64,000 nt of DNA from Guadua angustifolia (Eukaryota > Streptophyta > Magnoliopsida > Poales > Poaceae), in the NCBI GenBank assembly GCA_036346375.1, contig CM070514.1, positions 18,876,463 to 18,940,462 on the forward strand, in the 5' to 3' direction. The stretch's first letter is position 1; each line of letters opens with the position of its first letter. The translations under genes were made by a program, and so were the position numbers. A model generated the notes under the pieces. That model was not told where the DNA came from and did not search any database. It saw only the letters and a list, made by a program, of their open reading frames with translations. Shown here piece after piece: positions 21,330 through 32,828 of the stretch.

Positions 21330-23420
21330 ACATGAGTATATGAAAACTTGTGTAGTTAATATATACTCATATCAATTTAAATGATAATTTAAATTGAGTT
21401 CATTTGTCTTATTAATCATTAAAGAACACTTCATCATGTGTTGATGGTGTTCTGTGATTAATTAAGGACAAATGAATAGTTCTTAAGTATAATAAAGCAT
21501 GAGTTGCATTATTGTACTTAAGACACATTTACAATCATTTCAATTTGATTTAGGTTGTGCTCAATTGATCTAAAGGCATCCATTATGTGTTAATGGAGTG
21601 CAAGAGATAATTGAGACAACCATACATCTTGGACTAACAAGTTCTTGAGTTATGTTTGAGTTAGGTCCAAAGATGAATGAGATGATGATAACGGGACAAG
21701 GACGGCATCATGAGTTGATGGGCGCCAAGAGTGGATCCCGAAGAAAGGAGTCGAGTTGACATCCCGGGGAATATCAAGTGATGATCATAAAGACCCCAAA
21801 GGGATTGCTTGTGCACCATGCGAAGGTATAATTAGATAGGCTAAGGACTTTGTAGTCTTTGAGTCTAAGGTTTTAATCGCCGTGCTATTAAGAGGGGTTG
21901 TCTCTTTTGCTTGAGCTTCATCATGTGTTGATGATCTCATTCCGCGTTCACTCAAGCTCAACCATTTGGATTTGGTTTTTGCATATGGGTTAACCATTTG
22001 GCATGTGTTGCGAATGGGTTAAACTTATGCTTGGTTGTATTTGGTTTTCGCATAATGCTTTGATTCGCATGTGTTGCAAAGAGGATAAGCTAATGCGTTG
22101 GCTTTTGCATGGAGTTCACTTTTGCATGTGTTGCATTAGTTGAAGCTTCATGTTTTGGTTTCGCAAAACAATCCTTCTAAAACTTGTGTGTTTGTATGGA
22201 GCTAGAGGCTTGCATGTGTTGCGAGTAAAGAGCTCATACTTGAGATTTGGTTTTGGTGTTAGTTCGATTTGGTGTTGCATGGAACTAGAGAATTGCATGT
22301 GTTGCAATTAGGGAGTTCATGCATCTTGATTTGATGTTGCTTCGAGCTAAGACTTTTGCATGTGTTGCAAAGAGTAGTGCTCAAGCATGAAATGTATTTA
22401 TTGCGTTATTTGCAAGTTCGTTGTGCGAATAAACTGAGGTTTATGAGTCCGGAATTCCGAGAGCATGTGAGTGGGGCTTGCAACGGGTGTTGGCAAGTTG
22501 ACCGGGTCTTGTGTTGACCTTCACATGGCTAGGGAATTAATCTCATAAACTCGAGTTTGATTTGCTTAATACGTTTTGCAAATAGATTTGGAGTTGGTTG
22601 CAAAATGTGTTTTTGCAATTTGGTTTAAATTCTTTGAGCATGAGCTAAGTTGGTGCAAATGTGTTTTGCACGTGTGTATGATCATGTGTTGATCATCATA
22701 TGGCTCAAAGAATAGCATTTGTTTTTTTTGGAGAAATGATTTTGGGATTGAAAATCATGTTTTCTCTGTGAGACCGGTGCTACCGGTGGTGGTAGCCCGG
22801 TGCTACCGGTGGGTAGTAGCACCGCCCCTCTGGCCGGTGTGAAATTTCCAGAGGGGGTGTTCTTGTGCCTCAGGGTCGGTGCTACCGGCCATGGTGGTCC
22901 GGTGCTACCGGAGGAGCGGTAGCACCGGCCGAACCCCCCCGATGTGATTTTTCCAGAGGGGTGTGTTTTTGTGGTTTGTTGAGGTCCGGTGCTACCGGGC
23001 TTGAGGCCGGTGCTACCGGCGAGCGGTAGCACCGCTTCTAGTTGGCCGGTGCTACCGGATTTTCTGGTAACGGCTAGTTTTGTAGCCGTTGGCTCAGAGG
23101 CAGTGCTACTGGGTCCTAGTAGGGCTGTAGCACCGGGTTTCTCAGTTTCGCTGCTTTGAGCTCCCAACGGCTAGTTTTCTTGGTGGGGCTATAAATACAC
23201 CCCTTGGGGGCTTGGGCAGGAGGTTGGCTGTGTGTGGGAGTCATTTGCATGTGTTGCTCTTCTCCCTTTGCTTCTTGAGCTCAAGAGTGAGGCTAATTGC
23301 ATGTGTTGCAATTAGTGAGTGGTTTGAGAGGCTCTTGTGCATGTGTTGCACTTGAGTGAGGTCCTTGTGCATGTGTTGCACTTGGTGATCACCGGGAGCG
23401 CATTTGTTGTGCCCGGTGAA
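21330..23420 (+). repeat. Hairpin array with constant TGTGT loop (3' LTR)
   Basis: Same array as in the 5' LTR; for example the loop at 21437-21441 between CATCA and TGATG. The hairpin that has TGTAT at 14072 has TGTGT here, so TGTGT is probably the ancestral loop. Confidence 0.85.
23190..23197 (+). promoter_or_regulatory. TATA box of 3' LTR
   Basis: TATAAATA in the same context as in the 5' LTR. Confidence 0.65.
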
Positions 23421-24257
23421 GTTCAAGAGAAGGAGCGGCTTATTACTCTTGGAGGTTGCCGACTCCTAGACGGCGTGGGCGTCGTGCGCGGGAGCTCTCA
23501 AGGTTGTGAGAAGCCCCGGCGAAGTTTGTGAAGGTTCGGGTTGAGCCTACGCGAGCGTGAAAAACCACGACTAGTGGAAAGAGGCGGTGCTCGAGCGGAG
23601 CCGGTCCAAGTGTGGGCTAGCCTCAATGTGGACTAGGGGAGACCGGCAAGTCTCCGAACACCACGGAAAAATATCGGTTGTCCCTTGTCTCATTTACATT
23701 CAAGCAATTACATTCTTGATATATTATTGATTGCTTGATTTAGAATTGCTTAGTATAAATTGTTTATTCAATATAGCAATTCTAGCATAGAGACATAATT
23801 TAAATAGTGCACATAGTGGGCCTAGTTTATTTAGGCCTTAATTGTCAAAATCGAGTTTATCGCTTCCGCATTATAATTGTGTAGGTTTTGACATAGGGGT
23901 TGATTAGAGCGAATTGATTAGTGAGCGATCGAATTTTGTAAATCGCCTATTCACCCCCCTCTAGGCGCATCCTCGACCCTACAACCGTGCTACATATTTA
24001 AAATATAATTCATTAGGTGTTGAACAAGCATATTAGAATGCAACAATTATACTAAAAAATTATATTTTTTTATAAGTTTCTTATGTTCAAACATATTTGC
24101 CTAAATTGTTTGCAATTATTCTGGGTTCATTTGATATTTTCTGGGTTTATTTGGATTTCCAATACTTTTGAAAAATAAAAAATTAATTTCAATATTGAAA
24201 AAAAGCCTCGTTGGCCAATTTCTCACTTTGGCCCACTCTAAGCAAGTCAGAGAGTAG

Positions 24258-24924
24258 TAGGGATGGCAATCGGGTACGGCAGGTACGAGTAGTCCTCGCC
24301 CATACTCATACCGTGAACCAAAATCTCCCCCACGGGTATACCACAAGGGTCGTGCTAAAAATCTCGCCCATACCGTTGCTGTTGCTCACGAAAAAATTCG
24401 TCCATACCCGTTGCTCACGGGTACCCGATACCCGCGGGTATACTCGTTTACCCGCCACCATCAACAATCTTTCCAACCAAATAGTACTAGGAGCTAATGA
24501 GGTAGGGTACTAATACCATCTTTTGATGAAGTTATACGTATTAGCAACATTCTATATATTAAATAATGATTATCAATGATTCAAAATTTCAAATGTATAT
24601 AATAATAAGAATTAAAATAATACATGCAAACAAATAATACATAGATGGTCAAGTTCAACAATTACTGAAATGAGGTACCACAAATTGGGGATCAGGGCCA
24701 AATGGGCATCTGTTCTAACCCGTATATCAATAGGAGGTGGCTAGTAATCGGGCGGAACGGTTACAAGTGAAGCTCCCCCATACCCATACCCATACCCGTT
24801 TACCCGTCGGGTAGAGTTTGGCCCCCATAAACATACCCGCGGGTAATAAAAGAGGAACATACCCACCTCTATTAGGGTTTTTACCCGCGGGCACACAGAT
24901 AATCAGGTAAGATTGCGATCCCTA
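24258..24924. mobile_element. Non-autonomous hAT element
   Basis: The 667-bp element has termini TAGGGATGGCAATC (left) and the complement of TAGGGATCGCAATC (right), one mismatch. A perfect 8-bp target duplication GAGAGTAG lies at 24250-24257 and 24925-24932, the hAT signature. Subterminal regions repeat ACCCG/CGGGTA words in both orientations (for example ACCCGCGGGTA), as expected for transposase binding sites. No coding sequence. Confidence 0.92.
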
Positions 24925-24932
24925 GAGAGTAG

Positions 24933-27900
24933 TCATTTACTTATAAGCCCATGGTTTCATGGCCTTTTTAGTGAGGGAGTAGTCATGTACTTGTGGCCTT
25001 ATGGTTTTATAGGCTTATCTATTGGACTGATATCCAGATACTGGATATTTGAAATGAGTTTATCTAATACTATCTGATTAAAATTTCGGATAGCTCCGAA
25101 TTCGATGGATACTTTCATTTCGAATATGTTTTCATATCTGACAAACTATCCAGATCTGACTCCAATATAAAAACACACAGATATTCGATTTCATACTCCG
25201 AATAAAATCAGAATTTATTCGGGCAGACGAATGGTCAGAAACTATCCGCTTAGTTTGCACCCCTAGCTCTAGCCCTCCTACAGCTGGCCATCAGTAGTCA
25301 TGTTGTATCACTCCTTACTCCTTGTATTGTGAATTGATATTATTTTTATCTCTATGTTTGACATTGTTTTGTTGTAATTTATTTTTACTACTTAAAAGGA
25401 GCTAGCAGTGGTTCGTCAATCTCTAACAAAAAAATAGAAAAACCAATTTATCTCTCTTCCCCCACTCTCCTCACATAAGAATTATATGCTGACATATGGA
25501 TTTTTCTAAAAAAATCCTATAACAAAAGAAAGCAATCTACCAATAAACAAATACGACCTCTCTGAAAATTCTCTATCAACAAGTGATAATAGGTGGACCC
25601 AAATATCTATCCACAAAAAATTCACAATACTATTATAATATGGCTTATTTGTGTTCTGTCGCAACGCACAGGTATTTAGTTAATAATTTTAAAGTATGCT
25701 AGCTTGCTTTTTTATCAGCTATCATAAAATTCTTACATAGCATGTCCATAAATTGTTTGATGAAATGCGTATGGATTAATGGATATAATTAACATTTATA
25801 GCACATTATTAAGGTTAGCTATTTGAATATAGAACAAAAATCATCTAGCCAGCTCCAGAGAGGAGGCGTAGATGAGTGATCTAAAGGTGTGCAAGATTAC
25901 AAGGCCCTTACTATTGATTACTTGTCGGTCTTTTCATTTAGTGAAACACAATTTATAAGATTTTAGTTGAATCAACTTACCTGAGGTTAGTACTAGTATT
26001 TTTTTTTGTGTAGTTTAGCCCTCCAAAAATTTTCACTAGTAAAACTTCTAGCCATCTCCACTAAACATATATCTCTATAATTGTAACATCCCAACTTTTG
26101 ACTCTTTGAAATTTTTTGAGTAGTTTAGACCTCCAAAAATTTTCACTATTTTATTTGGTAATTAAAGCTTAATATGGGAGTTTCATAAGTTAAAAGTGAT
26201 TTAATATAATTAATGCTCAAGTGAACAATTATAATTTTTTTTATTTTGGTTTCTTGTGATTTGATGTATTTTTATTATTTTTCTTGAAATTTTTCAAATG
26301 CATTTGCTATTTTATTGAAGCTCTTTTATATTTTTTGTACTAATAAGAAAAACTAAATTAAAATACTAAAAATATAAACAGGCCGACACCCAACCCAGTT
26401 GGCCCAAGCTCCAGCCCAGTTAAACCGTGCTTCCGCCCATGTTGCCCCACAGCCAACCCCGAGCCACGCCTCGCTTGTGTCATTAACAGGTAGGGCCAGC
26501 TTATCAGGCATTGTACATCATCTTCACGAGCAACTCCGTCTTGATGTCATACATGCCGCCATGTCTATGTAGGAAGCCAACACTACATGCACGAGGAGGC
26601 TGCTATAAGTAGCGCACCAGAGCCACCTTGGTTGCCTCATCCAAAGACCTAAGATCCGTCATTATTGTGCTATATTTCGATGTTTTTCGTGAGGGTCATG
26701 TAACATTCTAATTTTTTGCTTTTATTTTATTTATATTACAATTCATGATTTTTGTGATTTTTTTGGAATTTAAATATTATGTTTGAATTATCCTTATTGA
26801 AAATAATGTTTAAATATATACAAATTTTGTGTAAACTTTTGTAAAAAATATTTATTTGGGTTCTACATATCTTAAAATATTTGACAAAATTTTTAAGTAT
26901 TTTTATTATTTGTTTGAAGTTAGTTGAATTCCTAAAATTTGTTTTAATTGAAAAATACTTGAAAAATCTGGTTTTAGCCTTGGGCCGTAATCCTCTCGAT
27001 CTGGCCCAACCCATCATGCCCATCTTAGCCCAGCTTGGCCTAGCTCCACATTGCTCATTGCTTGCCCTGATCCGCTGGCCTGGTTTGCACCACTTGAGAT
27101 TGATATGTGGGGCCCACTTGTCAGCCCCGTCGTCTCCATGTGGGAGCTGGACTCCACACCTATTGCCATGTCCGCCATAGATTTGTAACCGTATTGACTT
27201 CGACACAGACTCCCACACCAATATAAGGTGAGCACCTGGTGCGCCGTAACCTCACGAAATTGAGTCCTCGATTAATCTAGCTTATTGTGCAGCCGCCTCT
27301 CCAGAATCAAGGATTTTCGCCAAGCATCGCCGTAAGGAGAAAACCATAGATATGCTATTGTCAGTTCATCCCAGAGCTTGAGAGAGGTGTTGTTCACATC
27401 GCCGTCACAAGATCTTTCTGGTGCGGGCGCCGTCTTGACCAAAGGGCCACTAGAGTACCACCGCACCAAGGAGGCCGACCTGCCAGAGTTTGCGACTATC
27501 ACCATTGTCATTCTAGCTCACCGGAGGAGAAGAGGATTGTTTCAGCAAAGTGCACAATGACGAGATCTTGCTGGTCTCCAGCGATGACCACAGGGCCTCG
27601 AGCCGCCGCCGCCGATGTGGCATGTCCCGATGCTTAACGTGTGGCATCCACCTCACTGCTTTGTAAGCATTCACATCTTGCATGTCGCTCGGTCAGCCAC
27701 CATGTCGCCATGCCATATTAGCGTCATGTGGGTCCCGGTTGTCAGTCGAACTGATTCCGTGAGCCTAGTCTACCATAGACCAGTATGGACCCAATCTATG
27801 GACCATGGGCCCATATACCAGTCTAATAAGCTTTTTCTAGATTTATTTTAATTTCCAAAAATTAGTTACTGATGTCAGTAATAACGTCATAAATTGGTTT

Positions 27901-28736
27901 TTCTATAGAAAAATAATTCAAGAAATTATGTATTTTTCTTTATTTTGAATCTTTCGAGAGTCCGTTCTTCTTTATAGGAGTTTCGATTTAGGCGATTCAA
28001 ATTTTTAAAAATTTCTAAATTCAAGATTTATTTTATGGTAAAATTTTTTTTTTTGGAGATTATTGCCTATATAGTTTGTATTTATTAGGTGTTTTCATCT
28101 TAATTTGTGTAGACGTTGAAGTGTCAAGAGCTAAACGAAGGTGAAGTGTTGACTCAAGCTCAAGATTCAGACTAAGATGAGGAACTATTTCGAGATAAGT
28201 TGTGCTTTGATCATGTTGAACTATTCTAAGACTAGATAAAAAGTTTAATTCTATGAAAGTATTTTTAAGACAAATATACTCATGCCATTTTCACATGATC
28301 AATCTAGATATATGCAATGATATTGCTGACCAAAGTTAAATTAGTTTGACTCTAAATATTTTAGAAGACACTTATTTTTACGGGAGGGAGTAAGCAACTA
28401 GGCCGACTAATTTAATATAAATATAAATACGAGGTGCAACTAAGGAACCGTTTGTTATCGCCGTGGCTTCTACAGATGCTTTTATCTCTTTTTTTGGACA
28501 TGATAACTACATGACTACATGAGATGAGAGCTTCTCTTTTGAGCCATAAAAAGGCCATACCAAGTTTAGTTTGTAAAAAATTTGACACCTAACGAGATTG
28601 CACATCGTAGTACAATGTACAACCAAGGTTGTCAAAATATATATTTGATTCTTAAATCTTAAAATTCTACGATGGTAGAAATCGATTAGTTTAGTTCGAT
28701 CCTGGGTAGGATCTTAATTTGTAGAATCTTGAAGTA
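24933..28736. other. AT-rich remnants, no gene; possible LTR fragments
   Basis: The stretch 25030-25265 (repeated ATATC/GGATA words, end TTTGCACCCCTAG) looks like the end of a decayed DNA element. TGTAACATCCC at 26084 and TGTAACATTC at 26702 resemble LTR starts of Ty3/gypsy families. The GC-rich 26980-27830 looks like an untranslated leader with overlapping short frames and no domain. No paired LTR, PBS or coding motif was found, so these are only suggestions. Confidence 0.3.
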
Positions 28737-28738
28737 TG

Positions 28739-28991
28739 CTCCCTCCGATCTTTATGACATCACAATCTAGAATCCGTGAAGGCCAATTTTATAAAATTTG
28801 ATTGTTAATAGATTTAAAACTACCTATATTTTTATATAAAAAATTATATCATTAAATTTATCCTTAAAATACTTTCATAATATTATAATTTTATTAGTAC
28901 ATTTTAATATAAAGTTATAAAAATAACGTTAAATTTGTATCTAGAAGATCGTAAAAAGTCAAAAACATAGAGTAAAAAGTAAGAGATGGAG
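28739..28991. mobile_element. Decayed Stowaway-like MITE
   Basis: The left end CTCCCTCCGATC and right end complement of CTCCATCTCTTAC match the Stowaway (Tc1/mariner) consensus CTCCCTCCGT. A TA follows the right end; the left flank reads TG, probably a mutated TA. The interior is AT-rich, as usual. A separate right-end-like word (ACGGGAGGGAGTA near 28380) may mark another fragment. Confidence 0.6.
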
Positions 28992-29294
28992 TACCATCTA
29001 AGGGTAAAAGAAATCTGGTCAAGAACTCACTGAACAAAAAACAAAAGCCAGAACAACTTAATTAAAAACACAGAAAAATTAAAATAAATCCAAAATTGCT
29101 TTTCGAAATAAACAAGTTCATTTGGAGAGCTACTCGTGTGGCCCAACATGCTGGCCACCTTTGGGCTTTTCAGGGGTCCATGGGTGGCCCAACACATATG
29201 GGCCTGCCAGTCTATGGGAGGCTTCTAGCCTAGTGTGCCTCGTCTGACTATACCTGAATGAGTGTAGGGGATAAGAACGAACTTCGGACATTAT

Positions 29295-29525
29295 GGGTGT
29301 GTTTGGTTGGTTAAACTAAATGGTAAATGCATAAGATAGTTTAAGAAAATAATTATCTATATATTTAGTTACTTAAACGGAACCGTCCTATTCTAAATAC
29401 TGAAATACAAATTTGAAAAATATTCCCTATAGATAGTGAACCATTCCATCTATCCAAAATAATGAAACAAATGGTACAGGACTTTCCTATCTCATTCAAC
29501 CTCATCCCACCAATCAAACACACCT
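29295..29525. mobile_element. Small TIR element (MITE)
   Basis: About 230 bp with ends GGTGTGTTTGGTTGG and the complement of GGTGTGTTTGATTGG. Superfamily is uncertain (Tourist-like or hAT-like end) because no clear target duplication is seen. Confidence 0.65.
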
Positions 29526-29564
29526 AGCAGGAACGAATAGGTACCAGATCATCCTGCACTGTTC

Positions 29565-29828
29565 CAATGTATAATAATATACTATATAAAGCAAGAGTTT
29601 CTTCCCGCATCACTTTATCAAAATTACCCACCTTTGTTACTGCTCTTTAAGTACCTACATTTACCACTGTTAGTGTTTTTTGCAAATAAATTTTTTATCG
29701 CAAATTAAGTTTCAACCATTGTACATTCAGATTGAATAGTATTATTTAGACAAAGCTAATGCTTTTTGCAAATAAATTTTTGTCACAAATTGAGTTTTCG
29801 TTGCAACGCACGGGCATATGACTAATAG
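29565..29828 (+). mobile_element. Possible small non-autonomous Helitron
   Basis: The left side contains ATACTATATAAAGCAAGAG, like grass Helitron 5' ends. The right side has a CGTTGCAACG palindrome followed by CACGGGCATATGACTAAT, like a 3' hairpin plus CTRRT terminus. The 5' TC and the A/T insertion site are not clean. Confidence 0.4.
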
Positions 29829-30330
29829 TATATAAATGCATAGTATATTACATAAGTTCAGTTCATATTATCCGTATGTTAATTGCACAACATGCGAGTA
29901 AAACTATATTTTCTCCACAAATGTATCTTAATAAATGTTGGAGACCTGGGATTGGCATCTAAAGTTCAGACATCCTTTCTTATTGTCTAACTATATATCA
30001 TCGAAATGGAACGGAGCATTCCAGTCATTCCGGATGATGGAATGGAGTGGTATTATGGGTGGGGATGGAACCTAATACGTTTCTTAATTATTCAAGTTTC
30101 CTTGGTGGAATGAAATGTTCCAGCCATTTCTGACTAAACGGAACGGAGTTAACAAGTATGCTAGTACCACTTTACATAGGCGCGTGTCGTGCTTACATCA
30201 AACTCACGTCCTCACAACTCACATGAAGGATTTAAGTGGAGTACCCGTTCCATGACTCCAAATTCCAAATCCTTCTCACCACATATGTTCTAAATAAATT
30301 ATTCCATGAATCTGGTTGAGCAATGTGGTC

Positions 30331-30359
<29 letters not shown>
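30331..30359. repeat. (GA)n microsatellite
   Basis: About 14 uninterrupted GA units. Confidence 0.95.
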
Positions 30360-30361
<2 letters not shown>

Positions 30362-30976
30362 AGCTAGCCATCCAATCACATCATGGGAGCATTATTCTCA
30401 GTGTCTCCAGCCATGCATTTGCATATAAATGATCTACATATATCCATATGTTGCTCATCCATTGGAAGGAGCTGGCGGGAGCACTCGTTATCAGCTCACG
30501 AGAATGGTATAATTCCAAGGCAAGAGGTCACATATATATGACACTCCGCTGCTCAGTACTGAGGCGCATTCGCAAATGTAGTTCCTGAAAGTTTTATGCG
30601 TTCATGTGGGGTAGCCACCCTTTTGGAGTGTCACCTAGTGTGATCAGTAGAAGCCTGTGAGCTTCCCTTGGACTCTACCTTCTCCTGGCCTCCTCCATCC
30701 CAGCTAAGCTAGCTAGGCCTCAGATCGATCTCAGTTCGTTCATGCATGGATTTTATTAGATAGTTACAAAAAATTCATTTTCTTTTTTGCTTCGTAATGA
30801 AATGGGTTCCCATTTCTTACGATATCTACCTCAAATACATACTTTTAACACGTTAAGACCCTGTTTGGAACGCAAGAATTTTTCTTGATTCCTACAGAAA
30901 TTCTAGTGTTTCAAACAAACCCTACACATAGAAACAGCAAGTGAGCTAGGCATATATATTATCCTAATGTGTACTT

Positions 30977-31078
30977 GCATTGTATTGTTTGCTACACTCA
31001 TGGATGGCAAAACACTGTCCTCTAGACATGCATTGTATTGTTTGCTACACTCATGGATGGCAAAACACTGTCCTCTAC
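30977..31078. repeat. 53-bp tandem duplication
   Basis: GCATTGTATTGTTTGCTACA at 30977 recurs at 31030, and identity continues through ACACTGTCCTCTA. The copies look identical over the repeated part, suggesting a recent event. Confidence 0.92.
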
Positions 31079-31138
31079 ATATGTAGATTGCAAGTGTGAA
31101 TGAGGGAGATACTATATCCAGGAAACCATTGGATCGAT

Positions 31139-31212
31139 GCATGGGAAAACATCTCTCTTATCACACTGGTACCTAGCATGGGAAAACATCTCTCTTATCA
31201 CACTGGTACCTA
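31139..31212. repeat. 37-bp perfect tandem duplication
   Basis: The unit from GCATGGGAAAACATC to ACTGGTACCTA occurs at 31139-31175 and again at 31176-31212 without change. Confidence 0.95.
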
Positions 31213-31473
31213 CCCCTTTGAAGTTTGAACTACTATCTGTCAGGGAGCAGTAAGTGTGGTGTGTGAATGCCCACACTTATATATTCACCTGAGGGAGAAA
31301 GAACAAGGGAAGCTCACATGCTGGCTATACTAGCATTAGGACAAGGTTTGACAGAGGAGAAGCAGGAAAGCCTTTTTCCAAACATCCACACATTCTATCT
31401 GGAAACCACACATCCTCTTCACCATCCCCATATACATCCAAGCAATAAGACTTGCACTAACACATGCCTGCCA

Positions 31474-31477
<4 letters not shown>

Positions 31478-31515
<38 letters not shown>
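31478..31515. repeat. (GA)n microsatellite
   Basis: About 18 uninterrupted GA units. Confidence 0.95.
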
Positions 31516-31519
<4 letters not shown>

Positions 31520-31784
31520 CCAGGCTTAGCTTGCTAGGTAGAGCTGTAGTCCTGTCGTCCCTTGTCTATGTGTTCTTCTTGCCATTGTATGGACCTTCAG
31601 AGTTCCAAATCAGATCCTATTTGACATATGCACAGTTGAGTTGTTGTACTGTGTTACTAAGATTCATACACATTTGTCTTTTCTGTTTTTTTTGTGTCAA
31701 TATATTTGTACTAGTACTACAGAAAAGATGTGTGCAACGCATGCATGCATGCTTGACACACTACTACAGCGAGACTTATATCAG

Positions 31785-32125
31785 ACGCACGATCACAGAC
31801 GGTTTTGAAAAACCGTCTGTAATATGGAACATCACGATAGCGATTATGTACTCAAACCGTTGCATATATCACGAGACGGTTTTATATTACATACCGTGAT
31901 ACATAAGAAATATCACGACGGTTTCTAAATATAACCGTCTGTGATGGCTCTGATATTCATTACGCATTTGTTTCAAGTAAAACCGTCAGGATTTCCTGAC
32001 GGTTATATAACACAACCGTCTGTAATATCTACTGAAGATCATTACGAGCGGTTATATTTAGAAACCGTCTGCGATATTCTTGTATCACGACGCCCGTAAT
32101 ATAAAACCGTCTCGTGATAATACCG
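31785..32125. repeat. CACTA 1 left subterminal repeat array
   Basis: Alternating CACAGACGGTT and AACCGTCTGTGAT words in both orientations, spaced about 30-50 bp. These are typical CACTA subterminal sites for the TNPA-type protein. Confidence 0.88.
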
Positions 32126-32828
32126 CCTCTCCGTGAAAAACAGAGCCTCGATCCATCCACTTCGCTTATAGGGTTTGGTTTCTATCCTAAGTGGCTACCG
32201 GTGAAGTGAGGCGATTTTTTGAAAGAAAGCCATTGATTTGAAGGGTGATATTAGATTCATTTGATTTTAGTGATCTAAGGTTAGTAATGAGTTCTCTAAT
32301 TGCATGCGCATCGAATTCAATATCTAGGTTTGTTAGGACGTAATTAATTTAAAGATTGTTTGATTAGATCTAGTTTAATTGTAGTGGATCCATATGTTGT
32401 TTGTGATATTTGGTTAGTAATGTGTTTTAATTGCATTATATTCAACATCTATCTTGATAAGGAAGGAATTTGATGATTTTTTAGATCTAGCTTGTAGAAC
32501 CATGTGTTGGTTGTTTGATCTATAAGGTTAGCTAGTAATGGTTCTATTTGCATAATATAATATTCGATCATGATGTAGCTAGCTAGCTTGTTAAGGATAG
32601 AATTTAAAGATTGTTTAGATCTAGCTTATAGATCAATTCAGGTCTTTTGGTGATCTAAGGTTAGTAATGGGTTCTAATTTCATTATTATATTGAAGATTA
32701 ATTTGAATTGTGTTAATTATTTCTTTGTGATGTAATTAAGGTATGTAATTGCATAATTAGTTTAAGAATGTGTGCATACGCACTACACCGTGCACTTAAT
32801 ATTTAACACTAAGTGTTACATGTGTAGC

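Larger units (their letters stand above)
12414..23983 (+). mobile_element. Gag-only LTR retrotransposon, Sirevirus-like, 11.6 kb
   Basis: Two long direct repeats (12414-15665 and 20705-23983), each starting TGTAAGTTCAACC and ending CGACCCTACA, flank a 5.04-kb interior. The target duplication ACCGT is intact at 12409-12413 and 23984-23988. The primer-binding site TGGTATCAGAGC begins two bases after the 5' LTR, and a purine tract abuts the 3' LTR. The only coding capacity is a decayed Gag-like gene (15726-17440). No protease, integrase, RT or RNase H motif was found, so the element is non-autonomous. PBS type, repeated purine tracts and palindromic LTRs resemble Sireviruses (Ty1/copia); without pol this stays an inference. 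It inserted into AT-rich DNA that resumes at 23989. Confidence 0.93.
20705..23983 (+). repeat. 3' LTR
   Basis: The 3,279-bp partner of the 5' LTR. Its hairpin stems are slightly better preserved: GTGCAAA-TGTGT-TTTGCAC near 22655, and GAACT paired with AGTTC around the AATTGCA hairpin near 22285-22320. Its GC-rich block at 22770-23145 keeps the CCGG sites that the 5' LTR has lost. Confidence 0.95.
29829..31758. other. Intergenic stretch with simple repeats; no gene
   Basis: Contains two GA microsatellites and two short tandem duplications (separate entries). The open frame at 31267-31899 runs through a GA microsatellite and shows no domain. Confidence 0.5.

Noticed and set aside
22682..23167. 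161-aa minus-strand frame rich in Gly-Ser-Thr repeats
   Set aside because: It is the antisense reading of CCGGTGCTACCGG modules in the LTR.
26736..27221. 161-aa minus-strand frame and its 99-aa plus-strand shadow
   Set aside because: AT-rich Asn/Ile/Phe-rich translation with no domain; composition artefact.
30542..30634. Possible microRNA precursor hairpin (GACACTCC...GGAGTGTC)
   Set aside because: Only the outer 8 bp pair well, the inner arm pairing is loose, and no known plant miRNA sequence was recognised.
30850..30925. Possible second mini TIR element (CCCTGTTTGGAAC ... GTTTCAAACAAACCCT)
   Set aside because: Ends pair imperfectly and no matching target duplication is present.
31267..31899. 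210-aa open frame
   Set aside because: It runs through a GA microsatellite (poly Arg-Glu) into the CACTA 1 left end and has no domain.
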